The position numbers and the translations under genes were made by a program. The notes under the pieces were generated by a model that saw only the letters and a program-made list of their open reading frames with translations, was not told the origin of the DNA and ran no database searches. Positions 1-7,943 of a stretch of 64,000 bases of DNA are shown here, piece after piece (positions within the stretch are counted from its first letter, which is position 1; each line of letters opens with the position of its first letter). This DNA is from Aquibaculum arenosum (GTDB taxonomy: Bacteria > Pseudomonadota > Alphaproteobacteria > Kiloniellales > DSM-21159), in contig NZ_JARHUD010000002.1 in NCBI RefSeq assembly GCF_029222965.1, forward strand, positions 186,001-250,000. The letters are read 5' to 3'.

Positions 1-158
1 GCACACCGTCCAAGCCGACCAAGGAAAGAGCCTGCCATGCCATTTCCCGCAAGGCAAACAACTCTGGAAGCAGGGCAGTATGAGCAAGGATGGCTGCTAA
101 GTACGCAGCGCGATCCACGGTGCACTCAGACGTAAGGGCCCGCGGGTCGCCTCCACGA
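1..158. other. Left edge, possible partial gene(s)
   Basis: Two reading frames look weakly coding and I cannot decide between them. On the plus strand a frame open from base 2 ends with TAA at 98-100 and would be the last 32 codons of a gene entering from the left (residues end KQGSMSKDGC). On the minus strand a frame open from about 118 (GTG) to base 1 reads MDRAAYLAAILAHTALL and would be the start of a gene downstream of the ligase. Third-position GC is somewhat higher in the plus frame. Neither peptide is recognisable. The minus frame does not look like the Lhr-type helicase that often follows this ligase. Confidence 0.25.
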
Positions 159-1727
159 TCAGGCGATCATCGCACGCAGCCGCTCCAGCGGGTCTGCCTC
201 GCCGGCCGGCTTGTCCCAGCGGATGCGGGCGATGCGGGGGAAACGCAGGGCGATGCCCGACTTGTGACGGCTGGAGGGCTGGACCGCATCGAAGGCCACT
301 TCCAGTACCAGTCCTGGCTCGACAGCCCGCACGGGCCCGAATCGATCGACCGTGTGGTCACGCACCCACTTGTCGAGGCGCTTGAGCTCCGAATCGGTGA
401 AGCCGCTGTAGGCCTTGCCAATGGGCACCAGCGTTCCCTCCTCGGTCCAGGCGCCGAAGGTGTAGTCGGAGAAGAGCGAGCTGCGCCGCCCGTGACCGCG
501 CTGCGCGTACATGAGCACCGCATCAACCGTCAGCGCATCGCGCTTGAACTTGTACCAATGGCCCTTCGGCCGGCCGGCAAGATAGGGGCTGGCCGCCCGT
601 TTCAGCATCAGCCCTTCGACGCCGCTCGTGCGCGCCTCCCGCCGTAAGCGCTTGAGCTCCGCGTGGTTCTCCACGACCACCAGCTCCGAAAGGTCCATGA
701 GCGCCGGCCGGTGGCGGGCATACCAGGCCTCCAGCCGTGCCCGCCGCTCGGAGAAGGTCAGGTGCCGCAGGTCTTCCCCGGCGTCGATTAGCAGGTCGTA
801 GAGCCGAAGATGTGCCGGATGCGAGCGCTGTAGCTTGGCTGTCGGTGCCTTGCGTCCCAGTCGTGTCTGCAGCTCGTTGAAGGGCGCTGGCGCGCCCTCG
901 CGCGCGACCAGCAGTTCTCCGTCAAGCACGGCATCGAAGCCAATATTCTGCAGCAAGTCCGGGAAAGCCGGACCAATGTCTTCGCCCGTGCGGCTGAAGA
1001 GGCGGCACTCCCCCTTGTGCGCCACCAGCTGCGCGCGGATGCCGTCCCACTTCCACTCAGCCAAGAACTCTCCCAGAGGAAGCGCGTCGACCTCCGCTTC
1101 CTCCAGGGGATGGGCCAGCATCAAGGGCCGGAACAGCGCCGCTTCGGCCACCTCCGGCTGAGGTGCCCGGCCTTCTAGCCAGGCGAAGAGGTCGTCATAG
1201 GGCGGGCGCAGGCCGTGCCAGAGTTCCTCAATTGCGCCCGCATCCTGACCGCCAAAGCTTGCCAAGGCCGTCTTCGCGAGCCGCTCGGACACGCCGACGC
1301 GCAAGCCGCCGGTGATGAGTTTGAGCAGTGCCCAGCGCCCGGTGGGATCGAGCGCATCCAGCCAGCCGGCGAGCAGCGTGGGAACTTCGGTGCGGCCGGC
1401 CTCCTGCAGTGTCTCCACCACCTCCGCCAGCCCCGGCTCGCGGTTGGCACCCCGGCGTTCGGGCCAGAGCAGCGCTGCGGTTTCCGCCAGATCGCCCACA
1501 TAATCGTAGGACCAGCGGAAGAGAACGGGATCGCAGCGCTCCTCGATCAAGGCCCGAATCATGGCCGGCTTGGCGCCCGGGAAGGTCAACCCGCCGGTCA
1601 GTGCCGCCAGGGCCCAGCCCCGATCCGGGTCGGGCACCCGGGCGAAGTAATCGCCGATGAGGCGCAGCTTGATGCTGCGACGCGGCGTGAACACCAGCCG
1701 GTCCAACAGCTCGGCGAAGTCCCTCAT
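159..1727 (-). CDS. ATP-dependent DNA ligase, ligase-associated repair cluster type
   Basis: 522-residue ATP-dependent DNA ligase that seals nicks through a covalent lysyl-AMP intermediate. Residues 1-200 form the helical DNA-binding region. Motif I is EWKWDGIRA with the predicted adenylated lysine at about K226, followed by the nucleotidyltransferase motifs (SRTGEDIG, DGELLV, EGLMLK, WYKFKRD) and a C-terminal OB fold. This architecture matches the cisATP ligase family that travels with an MBL-fold exonuclease, a helicase and a phosphoesterase. Its ATG overlaps the stop of the upstream exonuclease by 4 nt (ATGA), so the two are translationally coupled. It is a non-replicative ligase (LigA is NAD-dependent) with a likely repair role. 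I see no helicase in the 158 nt before the window edge. Confidence 0.93.
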   Translation of the reverse strand: MRDFAELLDRLVFTPRRSIKLRLIGDYFARVPDPDRGWALAALTGGLTFPGAKPAMIRALIEERCDPVLFRWSYDYVGDLAETAALLWPERRGANREPGLAEVVETLQEAGRTEVPTLLAGWLDALDPTGRWALLKLITGGLRVGVSERLAKTALASFGGQDAGAIEELWHGLRPPYDDLFAWLEGRAPQPEVAEAALFRPLMLAHPLEEAEVDALPLGEFLAEWKWDGIRAQLVAHKGECRLFSRTGEDIGPAFPDLLQNIGFDAVLDGELLVAREGAPAPFNELQTRLGRKAPTAKLQRSHPAHLRLYDLLIDAGEDLRHLTFSERRARLEAWYARHRPALMDLSELVVVENHAELKRLRREARTSGVEGLMLKRAASPYLAGRPKGHWYKFKRDALTVDAVLMYAQRGHGRRSSLFSDYTFGAWTEEGTLVPIGKAYSGFTDSELKRLDKWVRDHTVDRFGPVRAVEPGLVLEVAFDAVQPSSRHKSGIALRFPRIARIRWDKPAGEADPLERLRAMIA

Positions 1728-2749
1728 GGCAGAGCGTCCTGCTCCTCCTCGCCGCGACCAATCAGCGAAAGTGCCCGCGCCCGCATCCCCTCGCCCCGGG
1801 CCCAGTGGATCAAGGCCTCCTCGCTGCCATGCGTCACCCAGACCTCCGGCGCGCCGACCTCGCGCAGGGTCTGGGTCAGCTCATCCCAGTCGGCATGGTC
1901 CGAAATCACCAGCGGCAGCTCCGCGCCCCGCTGGCGCGCCCTTTGCCGCACCCGCATCCAGCCCGATGCCATGGCGGTCAGGGGATCAGCGAAGCGTCGT
2001 AGCCAGCGATCCGCCAGCGCGGAGGGCGGTGCCACGACAATGTCGCCCGCCAAGTCCGCCTCCGCTCGCGTGGCCGAGCGGAGCGGCCCCAGATCAACGC
2101 CCTGTTCTTCGTAGAGTTGGCAGAGCGGCTCCAGTGCGCCGTGCAGGTAGACCGGGCGATCCCAGCCCGCGTGGCGCAGCAGCGCCAGAAGCCGCTGCGC
2201 TTTGCCCAGGGAGTAGGCACCAACCAGATGCGTGCGCTCGGGAAACAGGTCCACCGAATGCAGCAGGCGGCGCACCTCCTCATCGGCCGGAGGATGACGG
2301 AACACCGGCAGCGCGAAGGTGGCTTCGGTCACAAAGACGTCGCAGGGCACCACCTCGAAGGCGGCGCAGGTGGGATCGGGCTGGCGCTTATAGTCGCCCG
2401 AAACCACCACACGCCAGCCACCCCACTCGATCACGACCTGAGCGGAGCCGAGCACATGGCCCGCGGGCACGAGCCTGACAGTGACCGGACCCAGAGAGAG
2501 CCGCTGATGATAGGCCAGGGGATGCAGGACTGCGCCGGCGCGCTCCCCGTAACGCGCCTGCATGATGGCGAGGGTCTGGGGCGTGGCGATGACCGCAGCG
2601 TTCCCCGGGCGGGCATGATCGGCATGACCGTGCGTCACCACGGCACGCTCCACGGGGCGGTGCGGATCGATGAAGAAATCCCCGGGCCGGCAATAGAGGC
2701 CGCGCGGAGTGACTTGGAGCCAGTTTTCGGGGTGGGCTTCGCGGGACAT
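1724..2749 (-). CDS. Ligase-associated DNA exonuclease (metallo-beta-lactamase fold)
   Basis: 341-residue MBL-fold nuclease related to CPSF/SNM1 enzymes. The metal-binding signature THGHADHA lies at about residues 39-46, and further conserved elements are PAGHVLGSAQ, the SGDYK stretch and a C-terminal ISDHADWDEL motif typical of beta-CASP-like members. Family knowledge says this protein is encoded next to the ATP-dependent ligase and acts as a DNA exonuclease in the same repair system. It is the upstream gene of the pair and overlaps the ligase start by 4 nt. The ATG at 2747-2749 gives a family-typical N-terminus (ENWLQVTPRGLYC). The 119-nt gap to the HIT gene on the other strand should hold divergent promoters. 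Confidence 0.92.
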   Translation of the reverse strand: MSREAHPENWLQVTPRGLYCRPGDFFIDPHRPVERAVVTHGHADHARPGNAAVIATPQTLAIMQARYGERAGAVLHPLAYHQRLSLGPVTVRLVPAGHVLGSAQVVIEWGGWRVVVSGDYKRQPDPTCAAFEVVPCDVFVTEATFALPVFRHPPADEEVRRLLHSVDLFPERTHLVGAYSLGKAQRLLALLRHAGWDRPVYLHGALEPLCQLYEEQGVDLGPLRSATRAEADLAGDIVVAPPSALADRWLRRFADPLTAMASGWMRVRQRARQRGAELPLVISDHADWDELTQTLREVGAPEVWVTHGSEEALIHWARGEGMRARALSLIGRGEEEQDALP

Positions 2750-2868
2750 GAGCCTTCAAATAGGGATAGACGCCACTCACCACCATAGTCCGGCACACTT
2801 CGGCTTGCGTTGCGCCCGGTGAAGCGGCCAAGCTGCGCACCCGACCGCAGTCTTCCACAGGAGGCTCC

Positions 2869-3282
2869 ATGAACACGTCGTTCGAACTGCACCCTGATCT
2901 CGCCCGGGACGGCGTGGAGGTGGGGCACCTGCGCCTGTCGCGGCTGCTGCTGATGAAGGAAGCGCGCTGGCCCTGGCTGGTTCTGGTGCCCGAGCGAGCT
3001 GAGATGCGCGATCTGCACGACCTAGAGCCGCTCGACCAGTACCGGGTCTGCGACGAGATCACCGCCTGCTCCGAGGTGCTCAAACGTCTTTACGCCGCGC
3101 AGAAGATCAACGTGGCGGCGCTCGGCAACATGACGCCACAGTTGCACATCCATGTCATCGCACGCTTTTCCAAGGATCCGGCCTGGCCCAAGCCCATCTG
3201 GGGCGCATTGCCGATGCAGCCCTATCCCTCGGCTGCACTGGAGGCCCGCGTGCATGAACTGCGCCAGGCCCTGAACCTATGA
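2869..3282 (+). CDS. HIT-domain protein (nucleotide hydrolase/transferase family)
   Basis: 137-residue histidine-triad protein, full length for the small bacterial HIT group. The active-site loop is QLHIHVIAR with H93 and H95. The first histidine of the canonical HxHxH triad is a glutamine (Q91), as in a common proteobacterial subgroup. LGNMTPQLH is the usual lead-in. HIT proteins act on nucleoside phosphoramidates or dinucleoside polyphosphates; the substrate here is unknown. A strong ribosome binding site (AGGAGG, about 5 nt before ATG) supports the start. The stop overlaps the start of psuG by 4 nt, so the two proteins are probably made together. That suggests, as inference only, a role near nucleotide salvage. 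Confidence 0.9.
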   Translation: MNTSFELHPDLARDGVEVGHLRLSRLLLMKEARWPWLVLVPERAEMRDLHDLEPLDQYRVCDEITACSEVLKRLYAAQKINVAALGNMTPQLHIHVIARFSKDPAWPKPIWGALPMQPYPSAALEARVHELRQALNL

Positions 3283-4202
3283 GCCGGCTGCTGCGCATCG
3301 GCGAGGAGGTCCAGGCGGCGCTTGCCGAAGGGCGCCCCGTGGTGGCGCTGGAATCCACGGTCATCGCCCACGGGCTGCCCTGGCCGGACAGCCTGGACGC
3401 GACCCAGGAAATGCTGGAAGCCGTGCGCAGCGGCGGCGCCGTGCCGGCGGTGGTGGGTGTGACCGCCGGCCGTCTGGTCGTCGGCCTGGAAGCGGGAGAC
3501 ATCGAGCGCTTTGCAAAGCATGGCCGACAGGTGATCAAGGTGAGCCGCCGCGACCTGGCGCGCGCCCTCACCGAAGGCTGCGACGGGGCGACCACCGTGG
3601 CCAGCACCATGATCGCCGCCGCAATGGCCGGCATCAGGATATTTGCAACCGGTGGCATCGGGGGCGTGCATCGCAGCGCCGAGGGCCAGGGCGACAGCTT
3701 CGATGTGTCCGCCGACCTTTACGAACTCGCACGCACCCCGGTCTGCGTCGTTTCGTCCGGCGCCAAATCGATCCTCGACCTGCGGCGCACACTGGAAGTG
3801 ATGGAAAGTCTCGGCACGCCGGTTGTGGGCTATGGTACCGACAGCTTCCCGACCTTCTACTCCCGCGACGCCGCCCTGCCCGTCACCATGCGAGTGGACT
3901 CGCCGGAGCAAGCCGCCAGTTTGCTGTCTGCGCAGTGGGAACTGGGACTGGGCGGGGTGCTGCTGGCCAATCCTGTGCCGGAGAGCATGGCGCTGCCCAC
4001 GCAGACCGTGGAGGCCTGGCTGGAGGAGGCGCTCGCAGCCGCACAGGCCGAGAAGGTGGCCGGCCCACAGGTGACACCCTTCCTGCTCAGCCACCTGCAT
4101 CGACGCAGTGAAGGTCAAACGCTCAAAGCCAATCGCGCCCTGCTGATCGACAATGCCCGGTTGGCGGCGCAAGTGGCGACCTGCTGCAGCCAGCAAGGCT
4201 GA
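3279..4202 (+). CDS. psuG: Pseudouridine-5'-phosphate glycosidase
   Basis: 307-residue PsuG/IndA-family enzyme that reversibly splits pseudouridine 5'-phosphate into uracil and ribose 5-phosphate. The catalytic glutamate sits in VALESTVIAHG (E25) and the Schiff-base lysine in SSGAKSIL (K163), matching the E. coli enzyme. The metal and phosphate loops (TGGIGGVHR, near 124-132) are present. In most bacteria psuG is next to the kinase psuK. Here the translationally coupled partner is the HIT protein, and no PfkB-type kinase is visible in the window. It ends against the convergent DUF1194 gene with only 8 nt between stops. Confidence 0.95.
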   Translation: MSRLLRIGEEVQAALAEGRPVVALESTVIAHGLPWPDSLDATQEMLEAVRSGGAVPAVVGVTAGRLVVGLEAGDIERFAKHGRQVIKVSRRDLARALTEGCDGATTVASTMIAAAMAGIRIFATGGIGGVHRSAEGQGDSFDVSADLYELARTPVCVVSSGAKSILDLRRTLEVMESLGTPVVGYGTDSFPTFYSRDAALPVTMRVDSPEQAASLLSAQWELGLGGVLLANPVPESMALPTQTVEAWLEEALAAAQAEKVAGPQVTPFLLSHLHRRSEGQTLKANRALLIDNARLAAQVATCCSQQG

Positions 4203-4203
4203 G

Positions 4204-4220
4204 CCCCCGTTCAGCGGGGG
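4204..4220. terminator. Hairpin between convergent psuG and DUF1194 genes
   Basis: CCCCCG-TTCAG-CGGGGG forms a 6-bp GC-only stem with a 5-nt loop directly after the psuG stop, and it includes the DUF1194 stop codon on the other strand. There is no long T-run, so a bidirectional terminator or RNA 3' stabiliser is likely but not certain. Confidence 0.5.
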
Positions 4221-5017
4221 GAGGTTTGCGCCCTGCCCGCTGGCTCGGGCGCGCAGTCCGCACCGGCCGGCGCATTCAAGCGGCAGTTCTGCCAGGCCAG
4301 CAACAGGCCTTCCCCCTCGGGCGCCTGCTGCGCTATGGGTGGGCCGGCCATCTCACGCACCAATTTGAGGCGCATGGCGCGGCCGAAGTCCTCATAGTTT
4401 ACTGCACTCAGAACGAAGGCGCCCGGCCCGCCGACGACATTGTCACGGTAATAGAGGTCCAGGCCCGGTTCTTCATTGAGGATCGCCAGACCATTGACCG
4501 TCACGCCGGCGGCCACGGCCGCGTCGCGTCCGGTTTGTGTGGCTATGCCCTGATTGATCCGCCCGTCTCCGGAGACGTCGATCACCTGGCGCATGCTTTG
4601 GTAAGGAGCGCTGGCGAGGAACCGGGTGGAAAAGCGCAAAGCATTGCCAATGGCCGTGCTGCCACCATCGACATAGCGCGGCGCGGCCTGCACCGCGGCA
4701 GCGAAGGCAGCAGCAGTCGCGGGATCGTAAACCAGACTCCAGTCCACCGCGACGACCTGTTCGTTCTGGCTGCCCCACTGCACCAGCGCCACAGCCATCC
4801 CGCGGTCCCCCACGCCGCTGATCGCACCCTGCACCTCGGGGTCGCGGAAAGCATCCGCGATGCCGTTCATTTGCAGATCGAACTCGTAGGCATTGACCGA
4901 AGAGGAGGCGTCCACCGCCAAGACAAGCGCGAGGTCAACGGGAGCCTGGGCCCGCAGGGGCTCGGCAAGACTTACACTCAGCAGGACCAAGAGAAAAAGG
5001 ACGCGCAGCGAGATCAT
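4211..5017 (-). CDS. Secreted DUF1194 protein with a von Willebrand A-type domain
   Basis: 268-residue exported protein. The open frame continues further upstream, but the convincing start is the ATG at 5015-5017, which begins a clean signal peptide (MISLRVLFLLVLL, cleavage likely after LRAQA). The earlier part lies over the recJ 3' end and looks non-coding. The mature protein starts with a VWA fold carrying a MIDAS-like DASSS motif (about residues 36-40), then DVSGDGRINQG. DUF1194 proteins are common in alphaproteobacteria and have no assigned function; metal-dependent adhesion or protein binding in the periplasm is inference from the fold. It sits 82 nt after recJ and may be the last gene of the hom-glpX-recJ transcript. 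Confidence 0.85.
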   Translation of the reverse strand: MISLRVLFLLVLLSVSLAEPLRAQAPVDLALVLAVDASSSVNAYEFDLQMNGIADAFRDPEVQGAISGVGDRGMAVALVQWGSQNEQVVAVDWSLVYDPATAAAFAAAVQAAPRYVDGGSTAIGNALRFSTRFLASAPYQSMRQVIDVSGDGRINQGIATQTGRDAAVAAGVTVNGLAILNEEPGLDLYYRDNVVGGPGAFVLSAVNYEDFGRAMRLKLVREMAGPPIAQQAPEGEGLLLAWQNCRLNAPAGADCAPEPAGRAQTSPR

Positions 5018-5099
5018 GCCACCAGTATAGCCGGCCAGATGCGCCGGCAGCAGTCCGTTTCCGAGAAGGCGGGCAAGAAAAGGAGGCCGCAACCCCCGT

Positions 5100-6914
5100 T
5101 CATTGAGCCAGCGCGGCGTCATCCACGATGAGCTGCACCGCCTCTGCCCCGGTCCAGGCATCGGCGCGCAGCTTCCCGGCGAGATGCACCAGTCGGCCCT
5201 CGGCACCCCGGTGCAGGGCTTCTCCGAGCGGGCTCTCGAAGGCACGGAACGCAATGGCCTTCACTTTTCCGCCGTCCTCCCCTTGGGCGATCATCCGCAG
5301 ATGATTGCCGTCTGCGCCCACCGGGTCGGCCTTGACCAGGCGCAGGTTGGGCAGGGCCCAGCGCGGCTCGGGATTGGCCGTCCCGAAGGGCGCCAGGCGT
5401 TCGAGCGCCTGCAGCAACCCATGATGTGCGCCACGCGGCGCCAGCGCACCGTCGAACCCCAATGCAGGGCGATAGGCGATGCGGATCAGTTCCTCGCCCA
5501 AGCGCTCCTCAAGAAAGGCGCGCAGGACGGGAATGGCGTCATTCGCCACGGTCAGGCCGGCGGCCATGGCATGGCCGCCGCCATTGACCAGCAGCCCCGC
5601 CTGGCGCGCCGCGATGACCGCCGCACCGAGATCGAGCCCCGGCACCGAGCGCCCCGAGCCCTTCGCCAGGCCGTCGTCCTGCATGGCCAGCACCAGGGCG
5701 GGCAGGCCGTAGCGTTCCTTCAGGCGACTGGCGACGATGCCGATCACACCGGGGTGCCATCCGGGTCCCGCCACGAACACCACACCCTGCGGCGGGGATG
5801 CCGTTTCAACCTGCTCGATCGCCTGGGCCAGAACCTCCGCCTCGATCTGGCGCCGCTCGCGGTTCCAGGCATCGAGCTTGGCCGCGATTGCCTCCGCTTC
5901 GGCTCGGTCATCCGTCGCCAACAGCCCGGCGCCCAGGGCGGCCTCCCCCACCCGTCCGCCCGCATTCACCCGCGGGCCGAGCAGGAAGCCCAGGTGATAG
6001 GCGCCCGGCCGTTCATCGAGGCCCGCCACATCGCAAAGCGAGCGCAGGCCGGGATTGTGTCGGCTGGCCATGATCTTGAGACCCTGGGAAACCAGGGCGC
6101 GATTGAGACCGGTGAGCGGCACCACATCGCAGACCGTGCCCAGGGCCACGATGTCCAGCCACTGCAGCAGGTTCGGTTCCGCACGCCCCTCGACGTACCA
6201 GCCCGACTGCCGCAGCGTTCGGTTCACCGCCACCACCAGCAGGAAGGCCACCCCCACGGCGGCGAGATGGCCCAAGCCGCTGTCGTCGTCGAGACGGTTC
6301 GGATTGACCACCGCCACAGCCGGCGGCAAGGCCGGCTCAGCCGCATGATGGTCGACCACGATCACTTCCAGTCCGGCATCCCTGGCAGCAGCAAGAGGCT
6401 CATGGGCAGTGATGCCGCAGTCAACGGTTATGACAAGGTCGACACCCTCTTCCTTCAATTGCAGTAGCGCCGCACTGTTCGGGCCATAGCCCTCGCGCAG
6501 GCGGTCGGGCACGTAGATGCGCGGATCAACCCCGACGGAGCGGAAGAAGCGGTGCAGCACGGCGGCGGAGGTTGCGCCGTCCACATCGTAGTCGCCGAAA
6601 ATAGCCAGCCGCTCACCCTTGCGGATCGCCGCAGCCAAGCGATCCGCCGCCGCCTCCATATCCTTCAGGCAGTAAGGGTCCGGCAGCTGGTAGCGCAGGC
6701 TCGGCTCCAGAAAGACTTCCGTCGCCTCCTCAGCCACGCCGCGGGCCACCAAGGCACGTGCCACCGGCTCCGGGAGCCGCAGTCGTTGGGCCAAGCCCAG
6801 CGCTGCGCGCTCATCCCGGGAACGCAGCTCCCAGCGCTTGCCAGTCAACGAGCGTTCGACGGCCAAAAAACAGGGCCGCCGCTCATTCGCCGGCGAGTCG
6901 AGCGTCAGACTCAC
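5100..6914 (-). CDS. recJ: Single-stranded-DNA-specific 5'-3' exonuclease RecJ
   Basis: 604-residue DHH-superfamily nuclease of recombination and mismatch repair. Motif I is GDYDVDG (about 107-113), motif III is VDHH (187-190) and the VDCGITAHE element is present. The DHHA1 region (SGRSVPGLDLGAAV, GGGHAMAAG) and a C-terminal OB-fold segment follow. Length is normal. The start codon is GTG at 6912-6914, whose GTGA overlaps the glpX stop, showing translational coupling in the alphaproteobacterial order hom-glpX-recJ. Confidence 0.96.
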   Translation of the reverse strand: MSLTLDSPANERRPCFLAVERSLTGKRWELRSRDERAALGLAQRLRLPEPVARALVARGVAEEATEVFLEPSLRYQLPDPYCLKDMEAAADRLAAAIRKGERLAIFGDYDVDGATSAAVLHRFFRSVGVDPRIYVPDRLREGYGPNSAALLQLKEEGVDLVITVDCGITAHEPLAAARDAGLEVIVVDHHAAEPALPPAVAVVNPNRLDDDSGLGHLAAVGVAFLLVVAVNRTLRQSGWYVEGRAEPNLLQWLDIVALGTVCDVVPLTGLNRALVSQGLKIMASRHNPGLRSLCDVAGLDERPGAYHLGFLLGPRVNAGGRVGEAALGAGLLATDDRAEAEAIAAKLDAWNRERRQIEAEVLAQAIEQVETASPPQGVVFVAGPGWHPGVIGIVASRLKERYGLPALVLAMQDDGLAKGSGRSVPGLDLGAAVIAARQAGLLVNGGGHAMAAGLTVANDAIPVLRAFLEERLGEELIRIAYRPALGFDGALAPRGAHHGLLQALERLAPFGTANPEPRWALPNLRLVKADPVGADGNHLRMIAQGEDGGKVKAIAFRAFESPLGEALHRGAEGRLVHLAGKLRADAWTGAEAVQLIVDDAALAQ

Positions 6915-7894
6915 AGATTGCCTATCTGATCGTACCAGGTCTTGCGCGTGAAGTTGTGCTCGGTCTCGACCAGCCGCACCGTGCCGGAGCGCGAGCGCAT
7001 GACCAGGGAGTGGGTCATGGCGCCACCGGGGAAGCGGCGCACACCGCGCAGCATCGAACCATCGGTCACGCCAGTGCAGGCGAACATCACGTCCTCGCCG
7101 CTGGCCAGATCCTCCAGCAGATACTTGCGATCAAAGTCGGTGATCCCGGCCTTGCGGGCGCGAGCGCGCTCATCATCGTTGCGGAAGATCAATCGCCCCT
7201 GAAACTGTCCGCCAATGGCGGTCAGCGCTGCCGCAGCCAGCACACCCTCGGGTGCGCCGCCGCTGCCCATGTAGAGGTCAACGCCAGTGTCGCCCCGGCT
7301 GGTCGCAATCACCGCCGACACGTCGCCATCGCCGATCAGCATGATCCGCGCGCCTGCTGCGCGCACCTTGGCGATTAGGTCTTCATGGCGCGGTCGGTCG
7401 AGGATGCAGACCACCAGGTCCTCCACATCCATCTTTTTGGCCTTGGCAAGTTCCTTGAGGTTTTCCTCCGGCGAGGCATCCAGGTCGACCACCCCGTCCG
7501 GCAGCCCGCCGCCTACGGCAATCTTGTCCATGTAGACGTCCGGCGCGTGGAGAAATCCCCCCTCCCCCGCCAACGCGATGACCGCAAGCGCATTGGGGCC
7601 GCCCTTGGCCGTGATCGTGGTCCCCTCCAGCGGGTCCAGCGCAATGTCCACCTTGGGACCGCCGCTGCCGACCCGCTCACCGATGTAGAGCATCGGCGCC
7701 TCGTCGCGCTCACCCTCACCGATGACCACCGTGCCGTCGATGGTCAGGCTGTTCAGGCCTGCGCGCATAGCTGTGACCGCTGCCTGGTCGGCCGCCTTCT
7801 CATCTCCACGCCCCATCAGGCGCGCTGCAGCCAAGGCCGCCAACTCTGTTGCGCGCACGACTTCCAGGGCAAGGTTGCGATCCAGGGTGCTCAC
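6911..7894 (-). CDS. glpX: Class II fructose-1,6-bisphosphatase
   Basis: 327-residue GlpX-type phosphatase of gluconeogenesis, hydrolysing fructose 1,6-bisphosphate. Visible signatures are IGEGERDEAPML, DPLEGTT with the metal-binding Asp/Glu residues, and GSGGAPEGVLAAAA. I place the start at the GTG at 7892-7894 (reads VSTLDRNLALEVVRATE). A GGAGGAAA ribosome binding site lies directly before it; the longer frame from an upstream TTG would include that site as coding. It lies 49 nt after hom and overlaps recJ by 4 nt. Some GlpX enzymes also act on sedoheptulose bisphosphate, which cannot be judged here. Confidence 0.95.
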   Translation of the reverse strand: MSTLDRNLALEVVRATELAALAAARLMGRGDEKAADQAAVTAMRAGLNSLTIDGTVVIGEGERDEAPMLYIGERVGSGGPKVDIALDPLEGTTITAKGGPNALAVIALAGEGGFLHAPDVYMDKIAVGGGLPDGVVDLDASPEENLKELAKAKKMDVEDLVVCILDRPRHEDLIAKVRAAGARIMLIGDGDVSAVIATSRGDTGVDLYMGSGGAPEGVLAAAALTAIGGQFQGRLIFRNDDERARARKAGITDFDRKYLLEDLASGEDVMFACTGVTDGSMLRGVRRFPGGAMTHSLVMRSRSGTVRLVETEHNFTRKTWYDQIGNL

Positions 7895-7943
7895 TGTTCT
7901 TTCCTCCAACTCTCGTTCTTGATCTCAGGCTTAATCTTTGGCG

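Noticed and set aside
90-647. Long plus-strand frames antisense to the ligase gene
   Set aside because: They mirror the high-GC coding frame of the ligase, show no family motif and have arginine/proline-rich composition typical of shadow frames.
5018-5254. Longer N-terminus of the DUF1194 gene
   Set aside because: The upstream extension overlaps the recJ 3' end, would place 79 hydrophilic residues before a perfect signal peptide, and has no ribosome binding site.
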